Shown here piece by piece: positions 9,437-17,059 of a stretch of 17,081 nt of DNA (position 1 is the first letter of the stretch; every line of letters starts with the position of its first letter). The notes beneath the pieces are model-generated. The model made no database searches and was not told where the DNA came from. It worked only from the letters and a program-made list of their open reading frames with translations. The translations under genes and the position numbers were made by a program. The stretch covers positions 1 through 17,081 of the forward strand of contig DAIUAL010000056.1 of NCBI GenBank assembly GCA_036847245.1. Reading direction: 5' to 3'. Source of the DNA: UBA4661 sp002405405. Lineage in GTDB: Bacteria > Bacteroidota > Ignavibacteria > Kapaibacteriales > UBA4661.

Positions 9437-10252
9437 TTATTCTGATTCTTTTTTAAGAGCACGAGGTACATCCAGCAATTCACCAAGGGTATTAAGCAGT
9501 ATTTCCATCGATCCCATACGTTCAGGTGACAACGCAAACTCGATGAATTTTCCTTCTTGAGCAATAGAGATCTTACCTGTTTCTTCCGACACAACAAGAG
9601 CAATAACGTCTGACTGCTCTGTAACACCGAGAGCTGCACGATGCCGTGTACCTAAGCGTTTGTTATGCGAACGTGCCGTACTGCTGAGAGGCAATGTAAT
9701 TCCAGCCGCTTCGACTTTGTTATTTTGGATAATTACTGCACCATCATGCAAAGGAGATCGCGGATTAAAAATGGAAAGAAGTAACTCTTTCGTAACAGCT
9801 CCGCTAATCGGTACACCCGCCTCAAATGAAATTGATGTATTCCCACGTGGTGCAAAAATCATTAAAGCACCGATATGTTTATTTGACATATCCTCTACCG
9901 CTTCGATCACTTCTTGCAGGGTATCATCGGCTTTTTCTCGCGTGAAAAAATTAAAGATACGCAGACGCCCAATGTTCAGTAGAATTCGTCGTACTTCAGG
10001 TTGAAAAAGAATAATCAGCCCGATGAACCAAATATCGAGAACAATACGAATAATTTTATTGAGCGAACGCAAATTAAGCGCCTCCGTGGTCGCATACACA
10101 GCAAGCACTGCAACAAATACGGCGGCTGTTTGTTCAAGAACCGTATTGCGAAGTAGCCGGAAGATGACATACAAGACAATAGTGACCAACAGGATATCAA
10201 GTATATCTGTTAGCGTAACATCAAGAAACCATATTCGGAAGAGTTCGATCAT
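9437..10252 (-). CDS. cdaA: Diadenylate cyclase CdaA (c-di-AMP synthase)
   Basis: A 271-residue membrane-anchored diadenylate cyclase that condenses two ATP into cyclic di-AMP, a second messenger controlling potassium/osmolyte balance and cell-wall homeostasis. The layout is that of CdaA (DacA): three N-terminal transmembrane helices (roughly 17-35, 42-60, 66-85), a short linker, then the DAC catalytic domain (about 110-250). Both catalytic motifs are intact: DGA at 170-172 (PLHDGA) and RHR at 203-205 (GTRHRAALG). Start: ATG at 10252, no Shine-Dalgarno. Downstream are pcm (40-bp gap) and miaA; upstream is purQ with a 70-bp gap. No cdaR- or glmM-like partner gene, as found beside cdaA in Firmicutes, is present here. 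Identification is firm. Confidence 0.95.
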   Translation of the reverse strand: MIELFRIWFLDVTLTDILDILLVTIVLYVIFRLLRNTVLEQTAAVFVAVLAVYATTEALNLRSLNKIIRIVLDIWFIGLIILFQPEVRRILLNIGRLRIFNFFTREKADDTLQEVIEAVEDMSNKHIGALMIFAPRGNTSISFEAGVPISGAVTKELLLSIFNPRSPLHDGAVIIQNNKVEAAGITLPLSSTARSHNKRLGTRHRAALGVTEQSDVIALVVSEETGKISIAQEGKFIEFALSPERMGSMEILLNTLGELLDVPRALKKESE

Positions 10253-10322
10253 GCATTACAAAAACGTAAAAATACCGAAGGTGGTATCTACGTACCATGT
10301 TGCGCCATGGTCTATACAACAA

Positions 10323-11009
10323 CTATTTCTGTGCAAGCGAAAGGAACATACCTAACCCGTCTGTGCTGCCAAGCAGTGGATCACATGCTCGCTCAGGGTG
10401 CGGCATCATTCCCAAAACATTGCCTTGCTTATTGATAATACCGGCGATATTATTGATCGCGCCATTAGGATTAGCGCTCTCAGATTCTACACCGTCAGGT
10501 TGTGTATAACGAAACACAATCCGATTCTCAAACTCAAGTTCATGAATCGTATCTGTGTCTGCAAAATAATTCCCCTCACCATGTGCTACCGGAATAGAAA
10601 GAACATCATGATGTTGATACTGTTTTGTGAAGACCGTGTCAGCATTTTCAACACGTAAATACGTCGTTCTGCAAGTAAAAGAAAGTGAAGTATTGCGTAG
10701 TAATACACCGGGCAGAAGTCCAGCTTCAGTCAAAATTTGGAATCCATTACAAATCCCTAAAACATGTCCACCATTATTGGCAAATTGTATCACTTCTTTC
10801 ATAATCGGTGCAAATCGAGCGATTGCACCACATCGAAGATAATCACCGTACGAAAAACCACCCGGAACAATCACGACATCCAAGCCCGCAGGCAGTGTTG
10901 TATCTTTATGCCAAATTGAATACGCTGTAGCATCAGGAACATACTGCGCAACGGCAAGAGCATCTCGGTCGCAATTTGAACCCGGGAATGTGATGACACC
11001 AATCTTCAT
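10323..11009 (-). CDS. purQ: Phosphoribosylformylglycinamidine synthase, glutaminase subunit PurQ
   Basis: A 228-residue class I glutamine amidotransferase. It hydrolyses glutamine and passes ammonia to PurL, which converts FGAR to FGAM in purine synthesis. The N-terminal block ITFPGSNCDRD is diagnostic of PurQ. The catalytic triad is visible: Cys87 in GICNGFQ, and His204 and Glu206 in MPHPER. GGFSYGDYLRCGAIAR (50-65) is another PurQ signature. Two starts are possible: GTG at 11015, overlapping the purS stop, or ATG at 11009. ATG is preferred because family members begin M-K-x-x-V-I, and because an AGGAG lies 8 nt upstream of it. The separate purS/purQ arrangement means PurL should be the small form, encoded elsewhere. 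Confidence 0.95.
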   Translation of the reverse strand: MKIGVITFPGSNCDRDALAVAQYVPDATAYSIWHKDTTLPAGLDVVIVPGGFSYGDYLRCGAIARFAPIMKEVIQFANNGGHVLGICNGFQILTEAGLLPGVLLRNTSLSFTCRTTYLRVENADTVFTKQYQHHDVLSIPVAHGEGNYFADTDTIHELEFENRIVFRYTQPDGVESESANPNGAINNIAGIINKQGNVLGMMPHPERACDPLLGSTDGLGMFLSLAQK

Positions 11010-11011
11010 AC

Positions 11012-11269
11012 TCACTTCTCCTGCACGATATCAATCGTGAAATCTTCCATGATTGGATTAGCAATCAGTTTTCGACAAGCATCATCAACAAAAGCAAGCG
11101 CTTCTTCGCGCGAATATGCCTGCACCGACATTTCAACTGATTTACCAATATGAACATCAGCAATGGACTCAATACCCATACTATGCAATGCTTGCTCAAC
11201 TGTTTTACCTTGTACATCAAGAATATTTTTGCGCAAGGCTACTTTTATGGAGGCGTGATACGTATTCAT
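11012..11269 (-). CDS. purS: Phosphoribosylformylglycinamidine synthase subunit PurS
   Basis: An 85-residue protein, the normal size for PurS. PurS is the small subunit that holds PurQ and the small PurL together and helps channel ammonia during FGAM synthesis. Family features are the opening beta-strand ASIKVALRKNILD, then GKTVEQALHSMG and IGKSVEM, and the C-terminal LIANPIMEDFTID, which matches the conserved LLANPVIEDY-like end. Start: ATG at 11269, no Shine-Dalgarno. The TGA stop sits 2 bases before the preferred purQ ATG, and it overlaps the alternative GTG start of purQ. A TAnnTTTG hexamer-like -7 element lies upstream in the gap to pssA. Confidence 0.94.
   Translation of the reverse strand: MNTYHASIKVALRKNILDVQGKTVEQALHSMGIESIADVHIGKSVEMSVQAYSREEALAFVDDACRKLIANPIMEDFTIDIVQEK
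11018..11022 (-). promoter_or_regulatory. Candidate ribosome-binding site of purQ (AGGAG)
   Basis: The minus strand reads AGGAG 8 nt before the purQ ATG at 11009. It helps choose ATG over the GTG at 11015, which would be only 2-3 nt from it. Almost no other gene in the window shows such a site. It lies inside the last purS codons (Gln-Glu-Lys), so a chance match is possible. Confidence 0.4.
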
Positions 11270-11309
11270 GTGGAATAGATAAGTGAACGTAAAAATGCGG
11301 AGATATTGT

Positions 11310-11317
11310 CAAATATA
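11310..11317 (-). promoter_or_regulatory. Possible -7 promoter element for purSQ
   Basis: The minus strand carries TATATTTG (11317-11310), a full match to the Bacteroidota -7 consensus TAnnTTTG, about 40 nt before the purS ATG in the 74-bp gap after pssA. No TTTG is present 19-21 nt upstream, so the promoter is incomplete by consensus. It could let purSQ be transcribed separately from the phospholipid genes. Confidence 0.3.
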
Positions 11318-11343
11318 CTTCGAACTGCCATCCGGCTATTATT

Positions 11344-12126
11344 CTATAAATCAAAAGGTGATACTTCTTCTTCTTCGACACTATCATCTTCATCTTCGTC
11401 AGCGGCACGGCGATTCTGTATAGTGAGAATGATAACGCGCACGACACCAACTGTAATGTATCCTAACATAATCGGAAAAAGTGCGACACCTTTGCTTGCT
11501 ATGGTTGCACCGAAGGCAATCAAACCAAAAGCGAACATACCAGGTCGTTGCTTGATATTATTCGGCGTTGGTGTCGGTAAAGCATCATATTTAATTGTAC
11601 TAACCATCATAAGTGCTGTACCTGCTGTAACACAACCTAAGAGAATACCCTGCCACTCTATTGGGATATACGGATTATGGAAGTAAAAAAGCGTATAGGA
11701 AAAAATAACCAGTGCACCTGCGGGTATAGGCATACCGCGAAAGTATTTTTTATCTTCAAAAGATGTGAGTTGTACATTAAATCGTGCCAAACGATACACT
11801 CCCGCCAATGCAGGTAGTGCAGCAATAATAATTCCCCAATCTTGTACTGTTTTAAAGTGTACTTGATATAACATGAAGGCTGGCACCACACCGAAGGATA
11901 TGGCATCACACAGAGAGTCCAATTCAACCCCTAAATCGCTTGTTGCGTGCGTCAGACGGGCAACTGCTCCATCGAGGACATCAAAAAGTGCTGCTATAGC
12001 TACAAATTCTGCCGCGCCAAACAGATCATTCACGGATAAGCGCGTCAACGCAATAAACCCACAGAAGAGATTCATTAACGTCAGTAGATTGGGAATAACA
12101 GAGCGTGTAACACGAATTTTGCGCAT
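11344..12126 (-). CDS. pssA: CDP-diacylglycerol-serine O-phosphatidyltransferase
   Basis: A 260-residue polytopic inner-membrane enzyme that joins CDP-diacylglycerol and serine to make phosphatidylserine and CMP. The CDP-alcohol phosphatidyltransferase signature DGxxAR-x8-GxxxDxxxD is complete (Asp52, Gly53, Ala56, Arg57, Gly66, Asp70, Asp74). It is preceded by PNLLTLMNLFCGF, typical of PssA, and followed by several hydrophobic helices, with YRLARFN and FRGMPIPAGA blocks characteristic of the serine enzyme. The C-terminus (about 238-260) is a strongly acidic tail rich in Asp/Glu, probably cytoplasmic. The frame extends to a TTG at 12153, but the ATG at 12126 gives the usual N-terminus. psd, 77 bp upstream, encodes the next pathway step. 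Confidence 0.94.
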   Translation of the reverse strand: MRKIRVTRSVIPNLLTLMNLFCGFIALTRLSVNDLFGAAEFVAIAALFDVLDGAVARLTHATSDLGVELDSLCDAISFGVVPAFMLYQVHFKTVQDWGIIIAALPALAGVYRLARFNVQLTSFEDKKYFRGMPIPAGALVIFSYTLFYFHNPYIPIEWQGILLGCVTAGTALMMVSTIKYDALPTPTPNNIKQRPGMFAFGLIAFGATIASKGVALFPIMLGYITVGVVRVIILTIQNRRAADEDEDDSVEEEEVSPFDL

Positions 12127-12203
12127 AAAATATTGTACCCTTCTCTCGTACAAGTGAACACCAATCGGTGGAGAAAGTCCTTTTTGAATGTTCTACCTAC
12201 AAT

Positions 12204-12860
12204 TTATGGTAGGCGTGCTAAGAGTGTTTCTGCACCACGTACTCGTTGACCCGACTGCACAAAAATTGTTGTTCCGTCGGGCACGATAATATCCATACGT
12301 GAACCGAATTTCATCATACCAAATTGTTCACCTGCACTATACGTCTTGCCTTCAACTGCTGTATTGACAATACGTCGTGCCAAGAAACCTGTGATTTGCT
12401 TGAAGATAATTGCTCCGCGAGAGTTTGTCATTCCAACATATGTTTGCTCATTTAGTTCCGATGATTTTGGATCAAATGCCATCAAATATTCGCCGTGCTT
12501 ATACTCCGAGAACACGACCGTACCATTCATTGGCATACGATTCACGTGCACATCAAGTGGGGAAAGAAATATACTAATTTGTTTCGCTTTGCCGCCAATG
12601 AGCCGTGGCTCGTCGATCTCAACAATCTCCATAACTTTACCATCGGAAGGACTAACAAGAATTGCATCATCTTTTGCTTCAGGTGGCACATGACGTGCAG
12701 GATCACGGAAAAACCACAAAGCAAATGCGATAATGATGCTACCAAGAGCATATAGAATGATCGGTAATGCCGGAATACTAACAAATGCACCTCCTGCAAT
12801 AGCAAGACATCCCGCAAAAACAAGTACCGAAAAATTATCATAGCCATAGTGTGTAATCAT
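12204..12860 (-). CDS. psd: Phosphatidylserine decarboxylase proenzyme
   Basis: A 218-residue proenzyme that decarboxylates phosphatidylserine to phosphatidylethanolamine at the inner membrane. It is the short form (PSD-A type, about 200-220 residues). Two adjacent hydrophobic segments at about 10-51 anchor it. Conserved blocks are FRDP (51-54), VSPSDGKV (69-76), IFLSPLDVHVNRMP (97-110), and the self-cleavage site KFGSRMD, where the chain is expected to break between Gly186 and Ser187, Ser187 becoming the pyruvoyl cofactor. RVRGAETLLA near the end is also typical of this form. Start: ATG at 12860 with no Shine-Dalgarno. It is the first gene of the leftward block and its product acts directly after PssA. 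Confidence 0.95.
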   Translation of the reverse strand: MITHYGYDNFSVLVFAGCLAIAGGAFVSIPALPIILYALGSIIIAFALWFFRDPARHVPPEAKDDAILVSPSDGKVMEIVEIDEPRLIGGKAKQISIFLSPLDVHVNRMPMNGTVVFSEYKHGEYLMAFDPKSSELNEQTYVGMTNSRGAIIFKQITGFLARRIVNTAVEGKTYSAGEQFGMMKFGSRMDIIVPDGTTIFVQSGQRVRGAETLLARLP

Positions 12861-13298
12861 AAACGCTCAAGGATAATCGAAGAAAAATCAATAATTGTTT
12901 GCATCACCAACTCGCTTCACTGCATGTTTATCTCGTTACTTCTTACGTTTCTAGACTTACGATGCTTGACATTCTGCAATACAAAACTTTTCGAAAGCAA
13001 ACGATATCTGCTATATAAGGGCGTAAGAAATGCCTACTTTGATGATGAACTTCAAATATGCGAAAAATATGGTCGGCAGTTGGCGATTTTTCGCCCGTAT
13101 GTCGCGGACAGTTGTGGCATACGCGTATTTGTTCAGCAATTTAATAAAATTACTTATAGCCCTCCGGAATTACCTCCGCAATACCGGAAATCCCTCTCGC
13201 TCGCATCACGCATTTTTTCGTAAATTGTCGTCTTGCTTAATTTGAGTAATTCTCGTAAAAAATTCTTGTTTCTACTTCTCATTTTCAACCGTAGCCAT
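12861..13298. other. Divergent intergenic region between psd and dnaN
   Basis: A 438-bp region from which all leftward genes and all rightward genes diverge. It should contain promoters for psd and dnaN, but I cannot place either firmly; TTAATTTG at 13237-13244 (plus strand) is a near match to the Bacteroidota -7 element for dnaN. Structures seen: a perfect 5-bp hairpin GGCGA-TTTT-TCGCC (13082-13095) and a 10-bp palindrome ATACGCGTAT (13119-13128). Two overlapping plus-strand frames (up to 13223 and 13030-13245) are open, but neither resembles a known protein. No tRNA, tmRNA or DnaA-box cluster is evident. Its position makes it an origin candidate by context only. Confidence 0.5.
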
Positions 13299-14423
13299 AT
13301 GAAATTTACCGCATCGCTTCCGGAACTTCAGCGTGCTTTGCAAAATGCTGTACAAGCAGTAGCGGCAAAATCAACTTTGCCTGTTTTGGAGCATTTTTAC
13401 TTTGCTCTTGAGAACAACAATCTTCATATCACTGCAACCGATAATGAGATTACAGTCATTGCAACCTTGTCAGTACAAGGTGATACTGACGGTACAATTT
13501 TGATCCCGGCACGTAAACTGTCTGATATCACCAAAGCACTTGGTAGCGCAGGAACGATCTCGCTTGCAACCGATAAGAAAACACTAAAGATTACCGTTAA
13601 AACAGAATATGGCGAATATGTAATGTCGGGCTTAGACACAAGCGAATTCCCCAAACCTCCAGCATTAACTGGTGGGGTAGAATTGCATTTGTCGGCACAA
13701 GAAATGACAACAATTGCCGAGAAAGTAACTTTTGCTGTTTCGAAAGATGAGTACCGTCCTGCCATGACCGGTGTTCTTTTTCAATTCCGCGATAAAAATC
13801 TGAACGCTGTCTCGACTGATGGCTATCGTTTGGTACGCATTATGGTTCAGCCGAATGGTTCAACAAAAATGCCCGATAATCCGACTGATGCGATTATCCC
13901 CGTACGTGCCATTGAACTCCTGCGTAAAGTTGCCCACGATGTCAAAGCACGTATTACAAAAACTCACGCGGAGTTTTTAGCAGAAAATCTGACAGTAATC
14001 ACACGCTTAATTGACGAAAAATTCCCTGCGTATGAGAATGTCATTCCTGACAATAATGACAAGGTTGTAACATTCCGCCCTGCTGATATTATTGCTTCTG
14101 TAAAACGTGTATCACTTTTCTCGAATTCAACCTCGAAGCAGATACGGTTTGTTCTAGATACCAACAAATGGATGATCTCCGCTGAAGATGCGGACACCGG
14201 ACAAAAAGCACAAGAGCATGTTCCATGTGAATACAGCGGTGATCGTTTTGAAATTGGCTTTAACTACCGTTATATCGAGGAAGCAATCAGCCATTTGGAT
14301 AATCTTAATGATAATGCTGTCATTAGCTTTTCCTCGCCTACTCGTGCAGCATTGATTAAACCAATCGAGGAAGGTGCAACAAAAGATAATGTACTCATGC
14401 TTGTCATGCCGGTTCGCCTGTAA
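13299..14423 (+). CDS. dnaN: DNA polymerase III beta subunit (sliding clamp)
   Basis: A 374-residue protein, the normal size for the beta clamp, which forms a ring dimer around DNA and tethers replicative polymerase and repair factors. The N-terminus MKFTASLPELQRAL, the block STLPVLEHFYF, the LSDITKAL segment, the FSTDGYRL-like VSTDGYRLV in the middle domain, and the terminal LMLVMPVRL (family MPMRL) are all characteristic. The frame is open from 13233, but the extra 22 residues are lysine- and leucine-rich with no family match, so the ATG at 13299 is used. There is no Shine-Dalgarno. It opens the rightward cluster dnaN-recF-dciA-gyrB; dnaA, the usual upstream neighbour, is absent. Confidence 0.96.
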   Translation: MKFTASLPELQRALQNAVQAVAAKSTLPVLEHFYFALENNNLHITATDNEITVIATLSVQGDTDGTILIPARKLSDITKALGSAGTISLATDKKTLKITVKTEYGEYVMSGLDTSEFPKPPALTGGVELHLSAQEMTTIAEKVTFAVSKDEYRPAMTGVLFQFRDKNLNAVSTDGYRLVRIMVQPNGSTKMPDNPTDAIIPVRAIELLRKVAHDVKARITKTHAEFLAENLTVITRLIDEKFPAYENVIPDNNDKVVTFRPADIIASVKRVSLFSNSTSKQIRFVLDTNKWMISAEDADTGQKAQEHVPCEYSGDRFEIGFNYRYIEEAISHLDNLNDNAVISFSSPTRAALIKPIEEGATKDNVLMLVMPVRL

Positions 14424-14429
14424 GATGGG

Positions 14430-14447
14430 TTATGCGCTTTTGCATAA
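14430..14447. repeat. Small inverted repeat in the dnaN-recF gap
   Basis: TTATGC (14430-14435) and GCATAA (14442-14447) form a perfect 6-bp stem around a 6-nt loop, within the 50-bp gap between dnaN and recF. No U-tract follows, so it is not a standard terminator; it could be an RNA-processing or protein-binding site, or chance. Confidence 0.3.
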
Positions 14448-14473
14448 TGTCAAGGGTGTAGTGCTAAAAGTTT

Positions 14474-15616
14474 ATGCGTATTCAAACAGTAACGATGAAC
14501 TGCATTCGCAATCATGCAGAAACGGTTATTCAAACAGAAGCTGGGATTAATGTTTTTGTCGGTCGTAACGGGCATGGTAAGACCTCAATTCTCGAAGCAG
14601 TCTCTTTGTGTTGCCACACAAAAACATTTGTTCCATGCGATGATAAGTCGCTGATCGGTTTTTCTTCTGCTTTTTGCTCAGCAAGCATGATTGCCGAAAG
14701 TGATCTTAGCATACCATACAAGATTAGTGTTGGTATTCCCCGTGAAGGACGTAAAAAAATTACCTCGTCTACCGGAACATCACTCTCGCCGTATGAAGTC
14801 ATCGGACAGGTTCCTATGGTTGTCTTGTCTCCTGACTTTAAATCTATTACAGCAGGTGCGCCCCAAGAACGACGAACATTTATTGATACTGTTCTTTCAC
14901 AAGCGAGTACTTCCTATATGGAAGATGTTCTCACACTTAAACGCATTTTGAAGCAACGGAATGCCCTACTGCACACTGCGAAGCAAACCGGTCATTGGGA
15001 TGCGACGCAACTTGACGTGTGGACTGATGCACTTATTTCTACGGCTACAGAAATTGTGCTAAAGCGAGCACAATTTCTTCTGGAATTTTCAGGGCGTGTC
15101 AGAACGCATTATGAAAAAGTTTCTGGCGGTGAAGATGATGTCATACTTTCCTATGCTCCTGACTCAATCAAGAACATACAGAATACTGTACCGTTGGTTA
15201 GCGACGTTCAAGATCAGTATAAACGTGCTTTTGCTGTAGTACGCAACGAAGAGTTACGGCGCGGCACTACAGTACTTGGTCCACAAAAAGATGATGTGCT
15301 TATCATGATTGGCGGTGGTGTCGCTCGAGAATGCGCTTCACAAGGTCAACACAAGTCATTACTTATCGCTCTCAAGCTTGCAGAGTTTACGTATTTACAC
15401 GATAGTCGTAACGAAACGCCCATTGTGCTACTCGACGATATTTTTAGTGAGTTGGATGACCGCCGTACAGCAAATGTTTTGAATCTGATTCCATCTGACG
15501 CTCAAACATTTATAACGACAACAACAGAAGACTTGTATCGCAATCACATTGGCTCAATAGCACATACTCATGCTCTTTTTTATGTTGAGCGCGGTCGTGT
15601 ACGGCAAGCAACATAG
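14474..15616 (+). CDS. recF: DNA replication and repair protein RecF
   Basis: A 380-residue SMC-like ATPase that binds gapped DNA and, with RecO and RecR, loads RecA at stalled forks. Walker A is GRNGHGKTS (30-38). The ABC-type signature lies at ASQGQHKSL (288-296) and Walker B at VLLDD (318-322), followed by IFSELDDRR, a RecF hallmark. The internal block APQERRTFIDTVLSQ (129-143) also matches the family. Length is in the normal range (about 360-380). It starts 50 bp after dnaN and is followed after 37 bp by a DUF721 gene, so the four genes look like one transcription unit. Start: ATG at 14474. Confidence 0.95.
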   Translation: MRIQTVTMNCIRNHAETVIQTEAGINVFVGRNGHGKTSILEAVSLCCHTKTFVPCDDKSLIGFSSAFCSASMIAESDLSIPYKISVGIPREGRKKITSSTGTSLSPYEVIGQVPMVVLSPDFKSITAGAPQERRTFIDTVLSQASTSYMEDVLTLKRILKQRNALLHTAKQTGHWDATQLDVWTDALISTATEIVLKRAQFLLEFSGRVRTHYEKVSGGEDDVILSYAPDSIKNIQNTVPLVSDVQDQYKRAFAVVRNEELRRGTTVLGPQKDDVLIMIGGGVARECASQGQHKSLLIALKLAEFTYLHDSRNETPIVLLDDIFSELDDRRTANVLNLIPSDAQTFITTTTEDLYRNHIGSIAHTHALFYVERGRVRQAT

Positions 15617-15653
15617 TATTCCTGTAAATATTGCTTTTATTGTTCAGAACAAT

Positions 15654-15944
15654 ATGCACAATGACTCAGCATTACCGATTGGTTCTCTTATCGCAGGACT
15701 CTTAAAAGATCGCGGTTTGGATAAGCATATTCAGGAAAATTCTGCACTAGAACTTTGGGCAGAAGTTGTCGGTAATGCCGCTGCTCGATCGACACGCGCG
15801 ATGTCTTGTGATCATGGCGTACTCGTGATAGAAGTACAGCGCGCAATTTGGCGTACAGAACTCCAATTACGAAAGGGCGAGTTACTCGAAAAATTAAATC
15901 AACGCATAGGTAGTCACAGCATTCACGATATTGTTTTCCGATAG
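15654..15944 (+). CDS. DUF721/DciA-family protein, probable replicative helicase loader
   Basis: A 96-residue protein of the DUF721 family, whose best-known member DciA assists loading of the replicative helicase DnaB in bacteria lacking DnaC or DnaI. Typical features: an N-terminal helix (PIGSLIAGLLKDRGLD), the conserved tryptophan in LWAEVVG (35), the block GVLVIEVQRAIWRTELQLRKGELLEKLNQ with a second conserved Trp (66), and the terminal IHDIVFR. The frame opens further upstream inside recF, but the family begins near the ATG at 15654. The recF-DUF721-gyrB order is common in Bacteroidota and relatives. The helicase-loading role is family knowledge for the longer DciA proteins and is inferred here. 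Confidence 0.85.
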   Translation: MHNDSALPIGSLIAGLLKDRGLDKHIQENSALELWAEVVGNAAARSTRAMSCDHGVLVIEVQRAIWRTELQLRKGELLEKLNQRIGSHSIHDIVFR

Positions 15945-16000
15945 CATCTACACTTGTACTAGCATACTACTTTCTTCTCATTTTCTCTTTTAATTTCTAC

Positions 16001-17059
16001 ATGGCAACAGAAGAACTTCTCGCAATCGAAACTCCGGTCGTAAGCAACGGTCATGGCTCTCAACAATCGTCAGCTAATGGTGGCTATGATGAGGGCAATA
16101 TTAAAGTCCTTGAAGGCTTGGAAGCAGTACGAAAACGCCCTGCAATGTATATCGGTGATGTTGGCGAGCGCGGTTTACATCACTTAATCAATGAAGTTGT
16201 TGATAATTCGATCGACGAAGCACTTGCAGGATATTGCAAAAACATTACTGTTACGCTCCATGCCGATGGCTCATGCTCTGTGCGCGATGATGGTCGTGGC
16301 ATTCCGGTTGGACCTCATCCTGTTAAGAAAATTTCAACGCTGGAAGTCGTCATGTGTACACTTCATGCCGGTGGTAAATTTGATAAAAACACATATAAAG
16401 TATCCGGTGGATTGCATGGAGTTGGCGTTTCTTGTGTGAATGCACTTTCATCGCTGACGCGAGTCGAAGTTATGCGCGACGGGAATGTGTATATGCAGGA
16501 ATACGAATGCGGCACACCTAAAGCAGATGTGGCTTCCATCGGCAAATCCGGTAAGCAAACCGGAACCTTGGTACGCTTTTATCCTGATGCTACTATTTTC
16601 AAAACAGTAGAATTTAAACCTGAACGCGTTAGCGACCGTTTGCGTGAGCTGGCATTCTTGAACCCCAATATTACGATCATTCTTCTTGATGAGCGCGATG
16701 GTACCAATATTGAGTTCCATTATACTAAGGGTCTTGAAGACTTCGTAAAATATGTCGATGAAGGCAAAGTCGCTCTCCATAAGCCAATCAGCTTAAGTGG
16801 TACGCACACATCGGAAATGGGCATTGACACTGTTGTCGATTTGTGCTTTAATTACAACAATTCGTACAACGAAACCGTCCTATCTTATGTCAATAATATT
16901 AATACAGTCGAGGGTGGTACGCATGTGTCGGGTTTCCGCTCTGCGTTGACACGTTGTTTGAACACATACGCAACGAAAAATAATCTTATCAAAGGTGATA
17001 AACTCTCGCTGACCGGCGATGATTTTCGTGTAGGATTAACCGCTGTCATCACCGTATAA
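16001..17059 (+). CDS. gyrB: DNA gyrase subunit B, N-terminal part, ending at an in-frame TAA
   Basis: The 352 codons encode the ATPase half of GyrB, which powers negative supercoiling together with GyrA. GHKL ATPase motifs are intact: EVVDNSIDEA (65-74, with the catalytic Glu and Mg-binding Asn), DDGRGIPVG (96-104), and GGLHGVGVSCVNALS (136-150); QTGT (186-189) and the transducer-domain segment INTVEGGTHVSGF follow, then EDFRVGLTAVITV-like sequence written here as DDFRVGLTAVITV. GyrB proteins normally continue with K-V-x-x-P-x-F-x-x-Q-T-K and are about 630-800 residues. Here TAA at 17057-17059 occupies the lysine position and the frame then resumes with matching sequence. The gene is also cut by the window end. 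Start: ATG at 16001, 56 bp after the DUF721 gene. Confidence 0.9.
   Translation: MATEELLAIETPVVSNGHGSQQSSANGGYDEGNIKVLEGLEAVRKRPAMYIGDVGERGLHHLINEVVDNSIDEALAGYCKNITVTLHADGSCSVRDDGRGIPVGPHPVKKISTLEVVMCTLHAGGKFDKNTYKVSGGLHGVGVSCVNALSSLTRVEVMRDGNVYMQEYECGTPKADVASIGKSGKQTGTLVRFYPDATIFKTVEFKPERVSDRLRELAFLNPNITIILLDERDGTNIEFHYTKGLEDFVKYVDEGKVALHKPISLSGTHTSEMGIDTVVDLCFNYNNSYNETVLSYVNNINTVEGGTHVSGFRSALTRCLNTYATKNNLIKGDKLSLTGDDFRVGLTAVITV

Noticed and set aside
9397..9639. Upstream extension of the pcm frame
   Set aside because: It overlaps cdaA on the same strand in another frame, is leucine-rich with no family match, and the normal Pcm start is at 9396.
10294..10311. Inverted repeat ACCATG-6 nt-CATGGT between purQ and cdaA
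   Set aside because: A 6-bp stem with no U-tract on the transcribed strand; not a credible terminator, and short enough to be chance.
12966..12971. TTGACA, an E. coli-like -35 box upstream of dnaN
   Set aside because: No matching -10 element at about 17 nt, and this lineage is expected to use a different promoter consensus.
12849..13245. Two overlapping plus-strand ORFs (12849-13223 and 13030-13245) in the psd-dnaN gap
   Set aside because: Neither resembles a known protein, they overlap each other in different frames, the first starts inside psd, and there is no start signal. Kept as intergenic.
13233..13298. 22-residue N-terminal extension of dnaN
   Set aside because: Beta-clamp proteins begin with MKF-like sequence, matching the ATG at 13299.
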